A DNA stretch of 64,000 nt. It comes from Actinomadura sp. NBRC 104412. GTDB taxonomy: Bacteria; Actinomycetota; Actinomycetes; Streptosporangiales; Streptosporangiaceae. This document shows, piece by piece, positions 9,649 to 17,760 of the stretch; the first letter of the stretch is position 1; the number at the start of each line of letters is the position of its first letter. The stretch covers positions 1-64,000 of the forward strand of contig NZ_BSTM01000008.1 in the NCBI RefSeq assembly GCF_030269515.1, given 5' to 3'. The translations under genes were made by a program, and so were the position numbers. The notes below the pieces were generated by a model. The model saw only the letters and a program-made list of their open reading frames with translations, ran no database searches and was not told where the DNA came from.

Positions 9649-10201
9649 CGACCTCACTCCAGGACGCGTCCGCGGAGGTGGCGTCCAGGTCGGCCTCGTC
9701 CAGCAGGACGTAGGGCTCTTCGGAGCCTGGAGAGCCGGTGTAGAGGAACTCGAACAGGTCGCTCATGTGGTCGGGTACATGGACGGGCTCCCCCTCGTCG
9801 AGCCGGCGGCGCAGCTCGTCCGCGAGCTGGAGAGCGAACCGGCCCTTGAGCCTGGCCGCCGGTCCGGCGCTCGCGGGCGCCGAATCGGAGGTCTTGACCG
9901 CACTGTGGAAGTGCGCATGGACGGACGAAGGAGTGATCGGCTCGGGCAGGGGCACCCCCAGCCTCGCGAGAACCTCGCCGATGGCGGCCTCGTTCTTCAG
10001 CGTGATCGCTGGTTCCAGCGTGGGATGGCTCGCGAAGAAGCCGACCACGTCCGGATCATGTTCCTCCAGCCAGCCGGGCTCGCGTGGCGTCTCGTCCCAT
10101 GGCTGGTCACTGTCGCGCAGGACTGCCACCTTGGCGGCGCACTCATGTCCCCGCGTGGCGAGCAGGCGCATGGTCCAGGGCCCGACCTTCGTCCCGATCA
10201 C
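9635..10201 (-). pseudogene. C-terminal remnant of an OLD-family (GajA-like) Toprim nuclease
   Basis: The 188-residue frame starting at a GTG matches only the end of an OLD/GajA-type ATP-dependent nuclease. It has a Toprim strand VVIGTKVG, then VAVLRDSD with the DxD metal ligands, then TLEPAITLKNEAAIGEVLARL and a final helix-rich tail ending PDHMSDLFEFLYTG. The ABC-type ATPase domain and the first Toprim Glu motif are absent. The frame stays open upstream through about 80 bases (10202-10280) reading EHRAWAGADRARSAFIEALT, then runs into the end of the DUF1330 gene, whose stop is at 10278-10280. No ribosome site precedes the GTG. I read this as a gene cut by a deletion; a short expressed Toprim protein is the alternative. 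Confidence 0.7.
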
Positions 10202-10277
10202 GACGATGGTGAGCGCTTCAATGAACGCCGAACGCGCCCGATCGGCGCCCGCCCACGCGCGGTGTTCGCGCGTTTGT

Positions 10278-10625
10278 TCAGGGCTGTTGCGCTGCGCGCA
10301 TGGAGGCGGCGGTTTTGGCGGGGTCGTAGTTCGGGGGGACGCCCTGGAGCAGGACGGCGGTTCCTTCGATGTGGTCGGTTCGCATGGGGAGGATCTCCTG
10401 GTAGGCGTCCGAGGCGTACCAGGCGCGGGCGGTGTCCATGTCCGGGAACTCGATCAGGACGTAAGTGCCCTCCGTTCGGCCTTCGATCTGTTCCGGTGCC
10501 GTGCCGTGGACGAGGAAGCGGCCACCATACGGGTCGAGGGTGTCCTGGATTCGCTCCATGTAGGTAAAGACGTTCTCGTGCAGCGGTGGCTGGGGGCGCA
10601 GGTTGGCGAGGGCATAGGCGGTCAT
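10278..10625 (-). CDS. DUF1330 family protein
   Basis: A 115-residue dimeric alpha-beta barrel type protein of the DUF1330 family. The segment TYVLIEFPDMDTARAWYAS followed by YQEI and the RTDH element are typical of the family, whose members are small ferredoxin-like fold proteins without an agreed enzymatic role. The ATG at 10625 follows a good GGAGG ribosome site. The gene ends at the point where the truncated OLD nuclease frame begins, so the deletion that removed the nuclease N-terminus probably joined this gene to the remnant. It is divergent from the alpha/beta hydrolase gene across a 186-bp promoter region. Confidence 0.85.
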   Translation of the reverse strand: MTAYALANLRPQPPLHENVFTYMERIQDTLDPYGGRFLVHGTAPEQIEGRTEGTYVLIEFPDMDTARAWYASDAYQEILPMRTDHIEGTAVLLQGVPPNYDPAKTAASMRAAQQP

Positions 10626-10811
10626 CGTTGCCTCCGTTGGCTAGCACATGGTGGTCTCGGCTCTTTCAGCCTGGCGGGTTGAAGGAACGCTCACCATTAC
10701 CTCAGGCGTAGCCCCTCCGGCGGTACGCTGCCGGACGCCGATGCGTGCGGCTCGGCTGTTGCCGGTGCCGTCATCTTCGCGCCGACGCTATAAGGGCTAT
10801 GAGGAGTGACA

Positions 10812-11612
10812 GTGGCGGTTGAGCGGCAGGTTGAGATTCGTGGGCTGCGGCTGGCCTACGTTGATTTCGGTGGGTCTGGTAGGCCGCTGCTTGCCTTGCA
10901 TGGCCATTTCGGCCGGGCCCGGATGTTCGCCTCGCTCGCCGGCATGCTCGCGTCCGGCCACCGGGTCGTCTCCCTGGAACTGCGCGGTCACGGCCATAGT
11001 TCACGGGGCGGGAGCTATAAGCCGGATGAATATCGCGAGGATGTCGCCGAGTTCGTCCGGGAGATGGGCCTGGCTCCGGTCGATCTCCTAGGGCACTCGA
11101 TGGGCGGTGTTGTCGCGTTCCGTGTGGCGGCCCGCTATCCGGAACTGGTACGCGCACTGGTCGTGGAGGAGGGCGGCGCCTGCAACCGTCGGCCTGAGGT
11201 GCCCAACCCGGTTTTGGACGTGCGCTCCTGGCCCCGCCGTGCTCCTACCCTCTCCGACCTGCGCCGACAGATCGAGGCGCGCGGCATACCGGACGCGAGC
11301 TATTTCATGGAGAGCGCCGCCGAATTCGACGATGGCTGGGGCTTTCTGTTCGATCTCGACGACATGATGGAATCCCAGGAGGCGCTTGTCGGCGATTGGT
11401 GGCCGGACTGGCTCGCCTCGACGTGTCCCGCGTTGCTCATCCATGGAAGGGACAGTTTCGTCCTCCCCACGCCGATGGCCAGGGAAATGGCCGCCCGTCG
11501 TCCCGGCACCGGGCTTCAGGAGTTTCCCGGCTGTGGACACTGGGTTCACGACGATGCCCCGGAACGCTTTGCCGAAGTCGTCGGAACTTGGCTCGGTGGC
11601 AATTCGGGCTAG
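10812..11612 (+). CDS. alpha/beta hydrolase
   Basis: A 266-residue alpha/beta-fold hydrolase. The oxyanion region is LLALHGHFGRA, the nucleophile elbow is LLGHSMGGVVAF (Ser of GxSxG), the acid is in LLIHGRDSF and the catalytic His is in GCGHWVHDD. The substrate cannot be told from sequence; esterase, lactonase or C-C hydrolase are all possible. An in-frame GTG at 10806 overlaps the GAGGAG ribosome site (10801-10806), so the GTG at 10812 is preferred. Its stop codon overlaps the stop of the convergent inositol monophosphatase gene by three bases, leaving no room for a terminator between them. Confidence 0.88.
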   Translation: MAVERQVEIRGLRLAYVDFGGSGRPLLALHGHFGRARMFASLAGMLASGHRVVSLELRGHGHSSRGGSYKPDEYREDVAEFVREMGLAPVDLLGHSMGGVVAFRVAARYPELVRALVVEEGGACNRRPEVPNPVLDVRSWPRRAPTLSDLRRQIEARGIPDASYFMESAAEFDDGWGFLFDLDDMMESQEALVGDWWPDWLASTCPALLIHGRDSFVLPTPMAREMAARRPGTGLQEFPGCGHWVHDDAPERFAEVVGTWLGGNSG

Positions 11613-12406
11613 GTTTCGGCGTCGTGGAGCAGGGCGGCGATGTCGTGGGTGAGTGCGGGCGCGGTGGCGATGGTGGCGGAGGAGTCGAAGGTGTGGTCCG
11701 TGCCGTCCTGGTCGATCACGTTGGCTCCGGCCTCGCGGGCGATGATGATACCGGCCGCCATGTCCCAGGGTTTGTTGGACAGCGTGATGCCGGCGTCCAG
11801 CTTGCCTTCGGCGACCCACGCTAGATCGATGGCCACCGTTCCCAGCATCCGCACTCGCTGGACGCTGGCGGCGAGGTGTTCGGTGAGGGCGATGCGTCGG
11901 CGGTTCTTGGCCTCGGCGCCCTCGCCTACGGCGTAGTCCCCTATGGCGACGATCGCGTCCTTCAGGTTGGTGGTCATGCTGGCACGGATGCGGCGGTCTC
12001 CGAGGTGGGCGCCGGTGTGCTGGGCTGCGTGGTAGCGCGCGCCCAGGAAGGGCAGATCGATGACGCCCACGATGGGGCGGCCTTTGGCGATCAAGCCGAT
12101 CGAGATGCCGCAAAGCGGGATGTCGCGCACGAAGTTGGCGGTGCCGTCCACCGGGTCGATGGCCCACAGGAGATCGCCGGTGGTGTCCCCGCTGATCCCT
12201 TCTTCCTCGCCTAGTACGGCGATGTCGGGCGTTCGCTCTTCGAGGTAGTCCCGGACGGCGCGTTCCACCGTGTAGTCGACTTCGCTGGCCATGTCGCGGT
12301 CACCCTTGGCGGTGAGCAGGCCGGGCACGCGCGTGCGCACCAGCTCGCTTGCCATCTCCGCGGCCTTGAGGGCGACGGGGAGCAGAGCCGCGGGTGCGTC
12401 GTTCAT
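11609..12406 (-). CDS. inositol monophosphatase family phosphatase
   Basis: A 265-residue Mg-dependent phosphatase of the IMPase/FBPase superfamily. It carries the metal-binding Glu motif LGEEEG, the core motif WAIDPVDGTANF and the C-terminal WDMAAGIIIAREAGA. These are the three standard motifs, so it should be active on myo-inositol-1-phosphate or a related sugar or nucleotide phosphate such as histidinol phosphate or PAP. The open frame extends to 12478, but the ATG at 12406 has a GAGG ribosome site in the right place and gives a family-length protein. It is monocistronic as far as the window shows. Confidence 0.88.
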   Translation of the reverse strand: MNDAPAALLPVALKAAEMASELVRTRVPGLLTAKGDRDMASEVDYTVERAVRDYLEERTPDIAVLGEEEGISGDTTGDLLWAIDPVDGTANFVRDIPLCGISIGLIAKGRPIVGVIDLPFLGARYHAAQHTGAHLGDRRIRASMTTNLKDAIVAIGDYAVGEGAEAKNRRRIALTEHLAASVQRVRMLGTVAIDLAWVAEGKLDAGITLSNKPWDMAAGIIIAREAGANVIDQDGTDHTFDSSATIATAPALTHDIAALLHDAET

Positions 12407-12733
12407 GTGATCCGACCTCGTTCCCATAGACGCTTGCGTTCCCGCGATCGTGCTTTCGGACGCGAAGGAGCACGTCAAGAAGTGTGCCCAGACGGGCCGA
12501 GCGGCTCTGGAAACGGTCGGGTCGGTTGGGGTGGTACGGATTGGCCGTAATTCGGGGTTGTGAGGTGATCTTGGGGGAGGTCATGCTCTGACGGATGATC
12601 TGCTTGGAAGTGGGATAAAGGTCGATTCAATGGCGAAAGATGACGAAAGTTGCTGATCAGGTTGAGGCTTCATTAAAACGTGCGCGGGGTATGAGTGATG
12701 TAGGACACATCGCAACGCCCCACGGAGTGCGAA
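12407..12733. other. divergent intergenic region with promoters of the phosphatase and esterase genes
   Basis: 327 bases between two divergent starts. AT content rises toward the esterase side (12600-12690), as expected for a promoter, and an ACGGAG ribosome site precedes the esterase ATG. I see no convincing reading frame, repeat or RNA gene. Confidence 0.4.
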
Positions 12734-13558
12734 ATGTATGTCTCCCGCCTTTGGGCGATCACTGTCGGTGCCATTACAGTTACTACGGGTTTGGTCGCGG
12801 GGGCGGGGTCGGCCGCCGCGGCCGCGACCAACTACGTCGCCCTCGGGGATTCCTACTCCTCCGGGACGGGGGCGGGAAACTACGACCCCGCTTCCGGTAA
12901 CTGCCTGCGCAGTGCCAATGCCTATCCGCGGCTGTGGGCGGCGGACCGGTCGCCCGACTCGTTCAAGTTCGTGGCCTGTTCCGGTGCGACCACCTCGTCC
13001 GTGACAAGCGGGCAGTTGAGCGCGCTCGAGTCGTCCACGACCCTGGTCAGCATCACCGTGGGGGGTAATGACGCGGGCTTCGCGAGAGTGATGGAGACGT
13101 GCGTGCTCCAGTCGACGGCAAGCTGCGAGACCGCGGTGGCGAACGCCGAAAGCTTCATGCGCAACACGCTTCCCGGACGGCTCGACTCGCTGTATTCGTC
13201 GATTCGTTCCAAGTCGCCTTCGGCGCGTGTCGTGGTGCTCGGTTACCCGCGGCTCTACATCCAGAACAGCAGCGGGTGCATCGGGCTCAGCCAGACCAAG
13301 AGGGCCGCGCTCAACCGGGCCGCCGACACCCTCAACACCTCCATCAGCGGAGCCGTCTCGCGGGCGGGGTTCACGTTCTCGGACGTCCGGGACGAGTTCG
13401 CCGGGCATGAACTGTGCTCTGGGGACGGATGGCTGCATTCGCTGACCTATCCGATCGGCGACTCCTACCACCCGACGGCCCGCGGCCACGCCAACGGGTA
13501 CTACCCCGCGCTGCGGTCAAGCACCAGCGGTGTATTGGCGCGGCACGCCGACTCCTGA
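12734..13558 (+). CDS. secreted SGNH/GDSL-family esterase or lipase
   Basis: A 274-residue exported hydrolase. Residues 1-30 form a Sec signal peptide with a hydrophobic core and an AAAAA cleavage region. Block I is ALGDSYSSG with the nucleophile Ser, block II SGATT, block III VGGNDAGF with the oxyanion Asn, and block V DSYHPTARGH with the Asp-His pair. The spacing and the even number of Cys residues match the secreted Streptomyces lipases of the SGNH type, where disulfides stabilise the fold. The start is fixed by an ACGGAG site and by the signal peptide. A strong hairpin terminator follows the stop. Confidence 0.9.
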   Translation: MYVSRLWAITVGAITVTTGLVAGAGSAAAAATNYVALGDSYSSGTGAGNYDPASGNCLRSANAYPRLWAADRSPDSFKFVACSGATTSSVTSGQLSALESSTTLVSITVGGNDAGFARVMETCVLQSTASCETAVANAESFMRNTLPGRLDSLYSSIRSKSPSARVVVLGYPRLYIQNSSGCIGLSQTKRAALNRAADTLNTSISGAVSRAGFTFSDVRDEFAGHELCSGDGWLHSLTYPIGDSYHPTARGHANGYYPALRSSTSGVLARHADS

Positions 13559-13568
13559 CAAAGATAAG

Positions 13569-13599
13569 CGGCCGCCGTTCCTCTCCGGGACGGCGGCCG
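13569..13599. terminator. bidirectional hairpin terminator
   Basis: Perfect 10-bp stem CGGCCGCCGT / ACGGCGGCCG with an 11-base loop, followed by TTTCC. It lies between the convergent esterase and GIY-YIG genes and can serve both. Confidence 0.75.
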
Positions 13600-13606
13600 T
13601 TTCCGT

Positions 13607-15898
13607 TCAGGGGGCCGGGTTGCTGGAGCGCCACTCCTGGGCTTCCGGGGTCTCGGTGTATTCGAGCAGGTGGTTGCCGGCTATGCGTTCCAGGACGGCG
13701 CGGACCTCGGACGGGGTGGCGTAGAAGAACTCGCGGCGCTGGTTGACCCGGTTGACGCGCCGGTCCGCGAATTCCTGGTGGAGGCGGTTCTCCAGGCCGA
13801 CGGCGTCCTCGCTGAAGATGAGCGCGTGCACGTCGAAGTGGAAGGGGACCGAGGCGTCGCCGAGCTCGCGGACCCGTTCGGTGGGATCGAGACGGCGGGT
13901 CATGCCGATCTTGACCATGCGCTCGCCGAACGCGCCGATGTTGGAGATCACGTAGACATGGCCGGTCCGGGTGTTGGCGGCGCGTCCCTCGACATCGCTG
14001 ATGGCGTTGGCCACGTCGGCGAGTTTGGCGCGCAGCTCGGCGGCTCCCGCGGTGTCGCCGTTGGCCTCCAGGCGCGCCAGGGCGGTCTGCACCTGTGACT
14101 GTGCCTTGAGGAGGCGTGCCTTTTCGCGTTCGAACTCCTTGCGGGCCTTCTCCTCTTCGCGTTGCCGTTCGCGTTCCGCCCGGATCCGCTCCTTCTCCTC
14201 CTCGGTCTTGGCGAGGTGGTCGGCGGTGAGCCGCAGTTCCTGGATCCGGAGCCTGCGGTAGTCGGGGCTGACCCGGATGTTCATCGTCTTGCCGAGCCGT
14301 TCGATGGTCTGGGCCGTCTTGTCCAGCCGTTCGATCGAAGAGCGCAGCTTGTACGGGCGCATCGTCCGGATGAGATTGTCTGCCTCGGCGTTGTAGGCGC
14401 GCAACATGAGCTTGGAGAAGTCGCGCACCATTTTCCGGCCCTGCGCGAGCGAGCCGTTCACGGACCAGTCGGTGGCGCCGACGACGGCGCGGTCACCGCG
14501 CGCCATCGTCTTGATCCTGTCCTTGATCTTCGCGAGTTCGGCCTTGTAGGCGACGGCGTCGGCGAGGGGGTGCTGGTATTCGTAAACGCCGGCTTCCTGG
14601 AGGAGCGCGACGTCCTGGGTTTCGACGATGCTTTGGCGGATCCGATCGAGCTCTTCCCGCTTGGTCCTGATCTCGTCGGCCAGGGCGGCGGCCTGCCGAC
14701 GGTGCCGCTCGTTCTCCTCGGCGAGCCGTAGCGGCTCCAGCGCGCCCACCCGCTGCAATTCCCGGAGGAGGCGGGCGTTCTCGGCCTCCAGTTCCTCGAT
14801 GCGCTGCTTCTTGCCGCCGAAGGCGGGACGGCGTTCGGGTCGTGCGGGAGGTGAGGTCGCCGGGGCGGCGGCGAATTGCACGGGACGTCCGCGGGTGACA
14901 AGGCGTTCGGCGAGTTGGAGAACGGTGGCCGCGTCGGTGTCGTTGAGATCGCCGAAGTCGACGTCGGCGGCGTTGTGCAGATGGGCGACCAGTCTGGGCG
15001 TGTGGGTGAATCCGGAGCGCAGCTCGACCGCGGAGATCGTGCCGAGCTCGGCCGTCAGCCTGAACCCGGAGGCGTTCAGATCATGGATGGAGAAGGCCGC
15101 GATCCGGCGATCGGTGATGACGAGATGGTTCAGCGCCGGGCGCATCTTCGCGGTTCTCGTGAGCGCGAGAAGTGTTTCGTCCTGGTGGAGGTGCCGAGCG
15201 AGCCTGATGAGGAGGTCGCGGACTTTGTCGGGCTTCAGTTTCGCGCCGACGTACTGCGGCCAGGCAACGGGCGGCTCGGGCGGCTCGGGCGGTGAGGCAG
15301 GCGCGGGAGGCGGTGGTGCCGCAGGCGTCCAGAACTGCCAGCCCGGCGGAGCGGGCGGCCATGAGGGGGCGGGCTGCCAACCGGGCGGTGGCGTCCAGCC
15401 GATGGGCGGGGCGGGCCATCCCGGGGGAGAGTTGTAGAGCCAGGCCGAGGTGTTGCTGGGTCTGGGCGGCGGTGCGGCGGCACTTGGCACGGGAACGGGT
15501 GGCGTGGGCGTGGCTATCTGGGTTCGTATGAGTTGCAGGATCTGCGGAGCGTCCGTGTCGTGCACGTCGCCGAAGTCGGATTCCTCGCCGGAGTCGTGCT
15601 TCACGACCAGGAACCAGCGCTGCTGGTACGACTTGCGGGTCTCGACATCGGTGATGGCGCTGAGCGGGAGTTCCTGACGTGGGCCCTCGCGGCTGAGGTC
15701 GGGCGCGGAGAAGCCGATTACTCGGGTGTCGGTGACGGCGACGTGGGTGAGCTTGGGCAGCGCCTTGGTGGTCGTCACCAGGGCCAGAAGGCGCTCCTCG
15801 CCCTTCACGAAGAAACCGAGCACCTTCAGGAGATGGGCGGTCTCACCCGGGTCCACATCTGCGCCGATGTAAGGGGTGGTGTGCGGCTGAACCGTCAT
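13607..15898 (-). CDS. two PH-like repeats, DUF4041 coiled coil and C-terminal GIY-YIG (T5orf172/MUG113) nuclease domain
   Basis: A 763-residue multidomain protein. Residues about 20-135 and 240-345 are two copies of one domain: both have LLALxxTxK, a central (V/I)TD(T/R)R(V/I) strand and a DFGD(V/L)(H/N)DTDA motif. A Pro/Trp-rich linker with PPGW repeats joins them. A long coiled-coil follows, resembling DUF4041, with many charged residues near 560-610. The C-terminus is a T5orf172/MUG113-like GIY-YIG domain: GHVYVISN, VKIGMTRR, the Arg of ERVRELGD and the Glu of LENRLHQEF. Related DUF4041 plus GIY-YIG proteins occur in phages and defence loci, so a nucleic-acid role is likely but unproven. 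The ATG at 15898 has a GGAG site five bases upstream. Confidence 0.8.
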   Translation of the reverse strand: MTVQPHTTPYIGADVDPGETAHLLKVLGFFVKGEERLLALVTTTKALPKLTHVAVTDTRVIGFSAPDLSREGPRQELPLSAITDVETRKSYQQRWFLVVKHDSGEESDFGDVHDTDAPQILQLIRTQIATPTPPVPVPSAAAPPPRPSNTSAWLYNSPPGWPAPPIGWTPPPGWQPAPSWPPAPPGWQFWTPAAPPPPAPASPPEPPEPPVAWPQYVGAKLKPDKVRDLLIRLARHLHQDETLLALTRTAKMRPALNHLVITDRRIAAFSIHDLNASGFRLTAELGTISAVELRSGFTHTPRLVAHLHNAADVDFGDLNDTDAATVLQLAERLVTRGRPVQFAAAPATSPPARPERRPAFGGKKQRIEELEAENARLLRELQRVGALEPLRLAEENERHRRQAAALADEIRTKREELDRIRQSIVETQDVALLQEAGVYEYQHPLADAVAYKAELAKIKDRIKTMARGDRAVVGATDWSVNGSLAQGRKMVRDFSKLMLRAYNAEADNLIRTMRPYKLRSSIERLDKTAQTIERLGKTMNIRVSPDYRRLRIQELRLTADHLAKTEEEKERIRAERERQREEEKARKEFEREKARLLKAQSQVQTALARLEANGDTAGAAELRAKLADVANAISDVEGRAANTRTGHVYVISNIGAFGERMVKIGMTRRLDPTERVRELGDASVPFHFDVHALIFSEDAVGLENRLHQEFADRRVNRVNQRREFFYATPSEVRAVLERIAGNHLLEYTETPEAQEWRSSNPAP

Positions 15899-16106
15899 CG
15901 CTTCTCCGCTCCTCGTCACGCGTGGCCTTCGCGGAGACCGGGCCGGGCGTGCTGGGAGCGTTCACCGGCGAGGATGTGTTCGTTGGCGTGGCGGTCCCCG
16001 TTTTCTTAGCGGGACGCCCCGTCGGAGGGCTGCGTTTACCGGTGGCCGGATGTGGAGAAGGCGCCGGATCGAGTGGCGCAAAGCCCGATCGAGTGGTGCG
16101 AAGGGG

Positions 16107-16433
16107 TCAGCGGCACATGCCGCCCCCTCCTTCTGTCTCGTTGTCCTGGTCGATGCTCGGTTCCATGTCGAGGTATTCGTCCTCGGGCCAGAGTTCGTTG
16201 GCGAGGAAGGCGAGGTACTCCTCGTCCAAGGGATCCAGCTCGGTGGTGAGTGATTCGGGATAGGGGCCAGGGTCGGCAGGGCTGGGCGCGGATGGAACAG
16301 GGGACGAGGACTTGGCGTCGGCGGGCCGTGATGAACGGCGCTCGCGAGAGCGACGGCGCCTGCGCGGCAGCGCGAGTGGCAGGCTCAGGACGAGCAGGCC
16401 GCCCAGGCAGGCGAGGACGAGGGCCGCGATCAC
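16107..16433 (-). CDS. small membrane-anchored protein with a DEYLD motif (paralogue A)
   Basis: A 108-residue protein I cannot assign to a named family. It begins with one hydrophobic helix (VIAALVLACLGGLLVLSLPL), then a basic RRRRRSRERR stop-transfer stretch, a Pro/Ser spacer and an acidic motif EEYLAFLANELWPEDEYLD. The protein at 20333-20932 has the same layout: N-terminal helix, basic stretch and PESLT-x8-EEYLA-x7-WP-x-DEYLD. The GTG at 16433 is chosen because AAGGA lies nine bases upstream; no ATG is available. Orientation would place the motif in the cytoplasm. It is divergent from the YdcF-like gene. Confidence 0.6.
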   Translation of the reverse strand: MIAALVLACLGGLLVLSLPLALPRRRRRSRERRSSRPADAKSSSPVPSAPSPADPGPYPESLTTELDPLDEEYLAFLANELWPEDEYLDMEPSIDQDNETEGGGGMCR

Positions 16434-16478
16434 ACCACGCTGTCCTTCCGTAAGAGCCTTTCGTAAGGAGCAAAGCAG

Positions 16479-17195
16479 TTGAAAGCTACTAGCCGGATGT
16501 TTCGGATGGGCGACGACATGCCGCGCGAGGGGGAGAGTGATGCCGTGAAGTTTGGTCCCTCTTGGCCGGAGGTCCGGGAACTGGGACGGCTCGTTTGGGA
16601 CTACCTGGTCTACGTCACGCCGATGGCGCCGAGCGAGGTCATCGTGGCCATGGGCTGCCACGACATACGTGTCGCCGTACAGGCCGCGCGGCTCTGGCAC
16701 GAGGGCTGGGCGCCCTTGGTGGTCGCCACGGGGGGCAACGGGAAGGTCACATCGGATTGGGCGGAGACGGAGGCGAAGGCGTTCGCCCGTGTGATGCGGG
16801 AACACGGCGTACCGGACGAGGCCATCCTTCTAGAGGAAACGGCGACCAACACGGGTGAGAACATCGCCGCGACGCGTCGCTTGCTCACCCAACGCGGAGT
16901 GCGTGTGAGCCGCGGGATCCTTGTGGCGAAGCCGTACATGACCAGGCGCTCCCTGGCGACGGCCCTCCGCCGATGGCCGGGTGTGGAGTGGCTGACCTCC
17001 GCCCCGGAGGTCGCGTACGACGCCTACCTCGACGACGACCCCCGTCAGGTCTTGGAACTCATGGTCGGCGACCTGCAACGCATGGTGGTGTACGCGGAAC
17101 GCGGCTTCCAGGCCCCTACGGAGGTCGATGAGGCGGCTTGGGCGGCCCATGAGCGGCTCGCGCGGTTGGGGTACGACCGCTATGTGATCTCCTGA
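16479..17195 (+). CDS. YdcF-like DUF218 protein
   Basis: A 238-residue protein of the DUF218/YdcF family, a Rossmann-like fold linked to envelope glycan metabolism and SAM binding in a few studied members. Features are VIVAMGCHDIRV, VVATGGNGK, LLEETATNTGEN and the C-terminal strand-helix unit RGILVAKPYMTRRSLAT. There is no signal peptide or membrane helix, unlike SanA/ElyC-type members, so it is probably cytosolic. The TTG at 16479 is preceded by AAGGAG at a good distance. In-frame ATGs at 16497, 16506 and 16518 and a GTG at 16545 are alternatives, and the true start is uncertain. Confidence 0.75.
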   Translation: MKATSRMFRMGDDMPREGESDAVKFGPSWPEVRELGRLVWDYLVYVTPMAPSEVIVAMGCHDIRVAVQAARLWHEGWAPLVVATGGNGKVTSDWAETEAKAFARVMREHGVPDEAILLEETATNTGENIAATRRLLTQRGVRVSRGILVAKPYMTRRSLATALRRWPGVEWLTSAPEVAYDAYLDDDPRQVLELMVGDLQRMVVYAERGFQAPTEVDEAAWAAHERLARLGYDRYVIS

Positions 17196-17282
17196 GCGGT
17201 CTCGGCCCGTCCCGAAATTGTCAGACCCCCCGCGTAGCGTTCTTGGTGGAGCCGGAGGCCACCGCTGGGAGAGAAGGCCATC

Positions 17283-17528
17283 ATGAACGCCTCGGATCTG
17301 GCGCAGGTGCTGTACACCACGACGCTGCAGGCGTCCGATCGCCCGACGGCGGCGCGGGTGCGGGCGGCCATAGGGGAGCGGCTGCTCATGGCCGGTCCGG
17401 ACGTCTGCGCCGCTCATGTCGCGCAGGAGGCCGGTGACCATCCGGAGGTCTACAGGGAGAGGATGCGCTGGGCTTTGGATGCTGTGAACCGCGCTTACGC
17501 ACCGTGCCGGCTCCTCGCGGCGGCCTGA
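17283..17528 (+). CDS. small helical protein, unknown function
   Basis: An 81-residue protein with a good GGAGAGAAGG ribosome site before its ATG. It is predicted to be all-helical, contains two Cys (GPDVCAAHVA and APCRLL) and no membrane segment. I do not recognise a family. Codon usage is typical for the genome (strong GC3), which supports real coding. It lies between the YdcF-like gene and a tandem repeat and may be transcribed alone. Confidence 0.6.
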   Translation: MNASDLAQVLYTTTLQASDRPTAARVRAAIGERLLMAGPDVCAAHVAQEAGDHPEVYRERMRWALDAVNRAYAPCRLLAAA

Positions 17529-17604
17529 CGCGTCGTCCTTCACAGGGGCGAGGACGACGCGCATCCCAGCCGGCGCGGGTGCTCGGCTGGAGCCGCCTCT
17601 GAAC

Positions 17605-17655
17605 CGATATCCCTGACAGGCCGATATCCATGACAGGCCCATATCCATGACAGGC
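17605..17655. repeat. three tandem 17-bp repeats
   Basis: The unit CGATATCCATGACAGGC occurs three times head to tail, with one substitution in the first copy and one in the third. The array starts 106 bases before the molybdopterin oxidoreductase ATG, in otherwise non-coding DNA. It could be a multi-copy operator or simply an unstable short repeat. Confidence 0.85.
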
Positions 17656-17760
17656 GTCCGGTGAGCGCGTTGGCTCCGGCCCCGCCGCCGCGTGCCACAA
17701 AACTTCCCCGAGGCCCGCCGTACTCGGGTGCGAACGAGCGGTTGGGGGCATAATCGGCGC

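Noticed and set aside
17605-17655. A CRISPR array
   Set aside because: The repeats are directly adjacent with no spacers and only 17 bases long.
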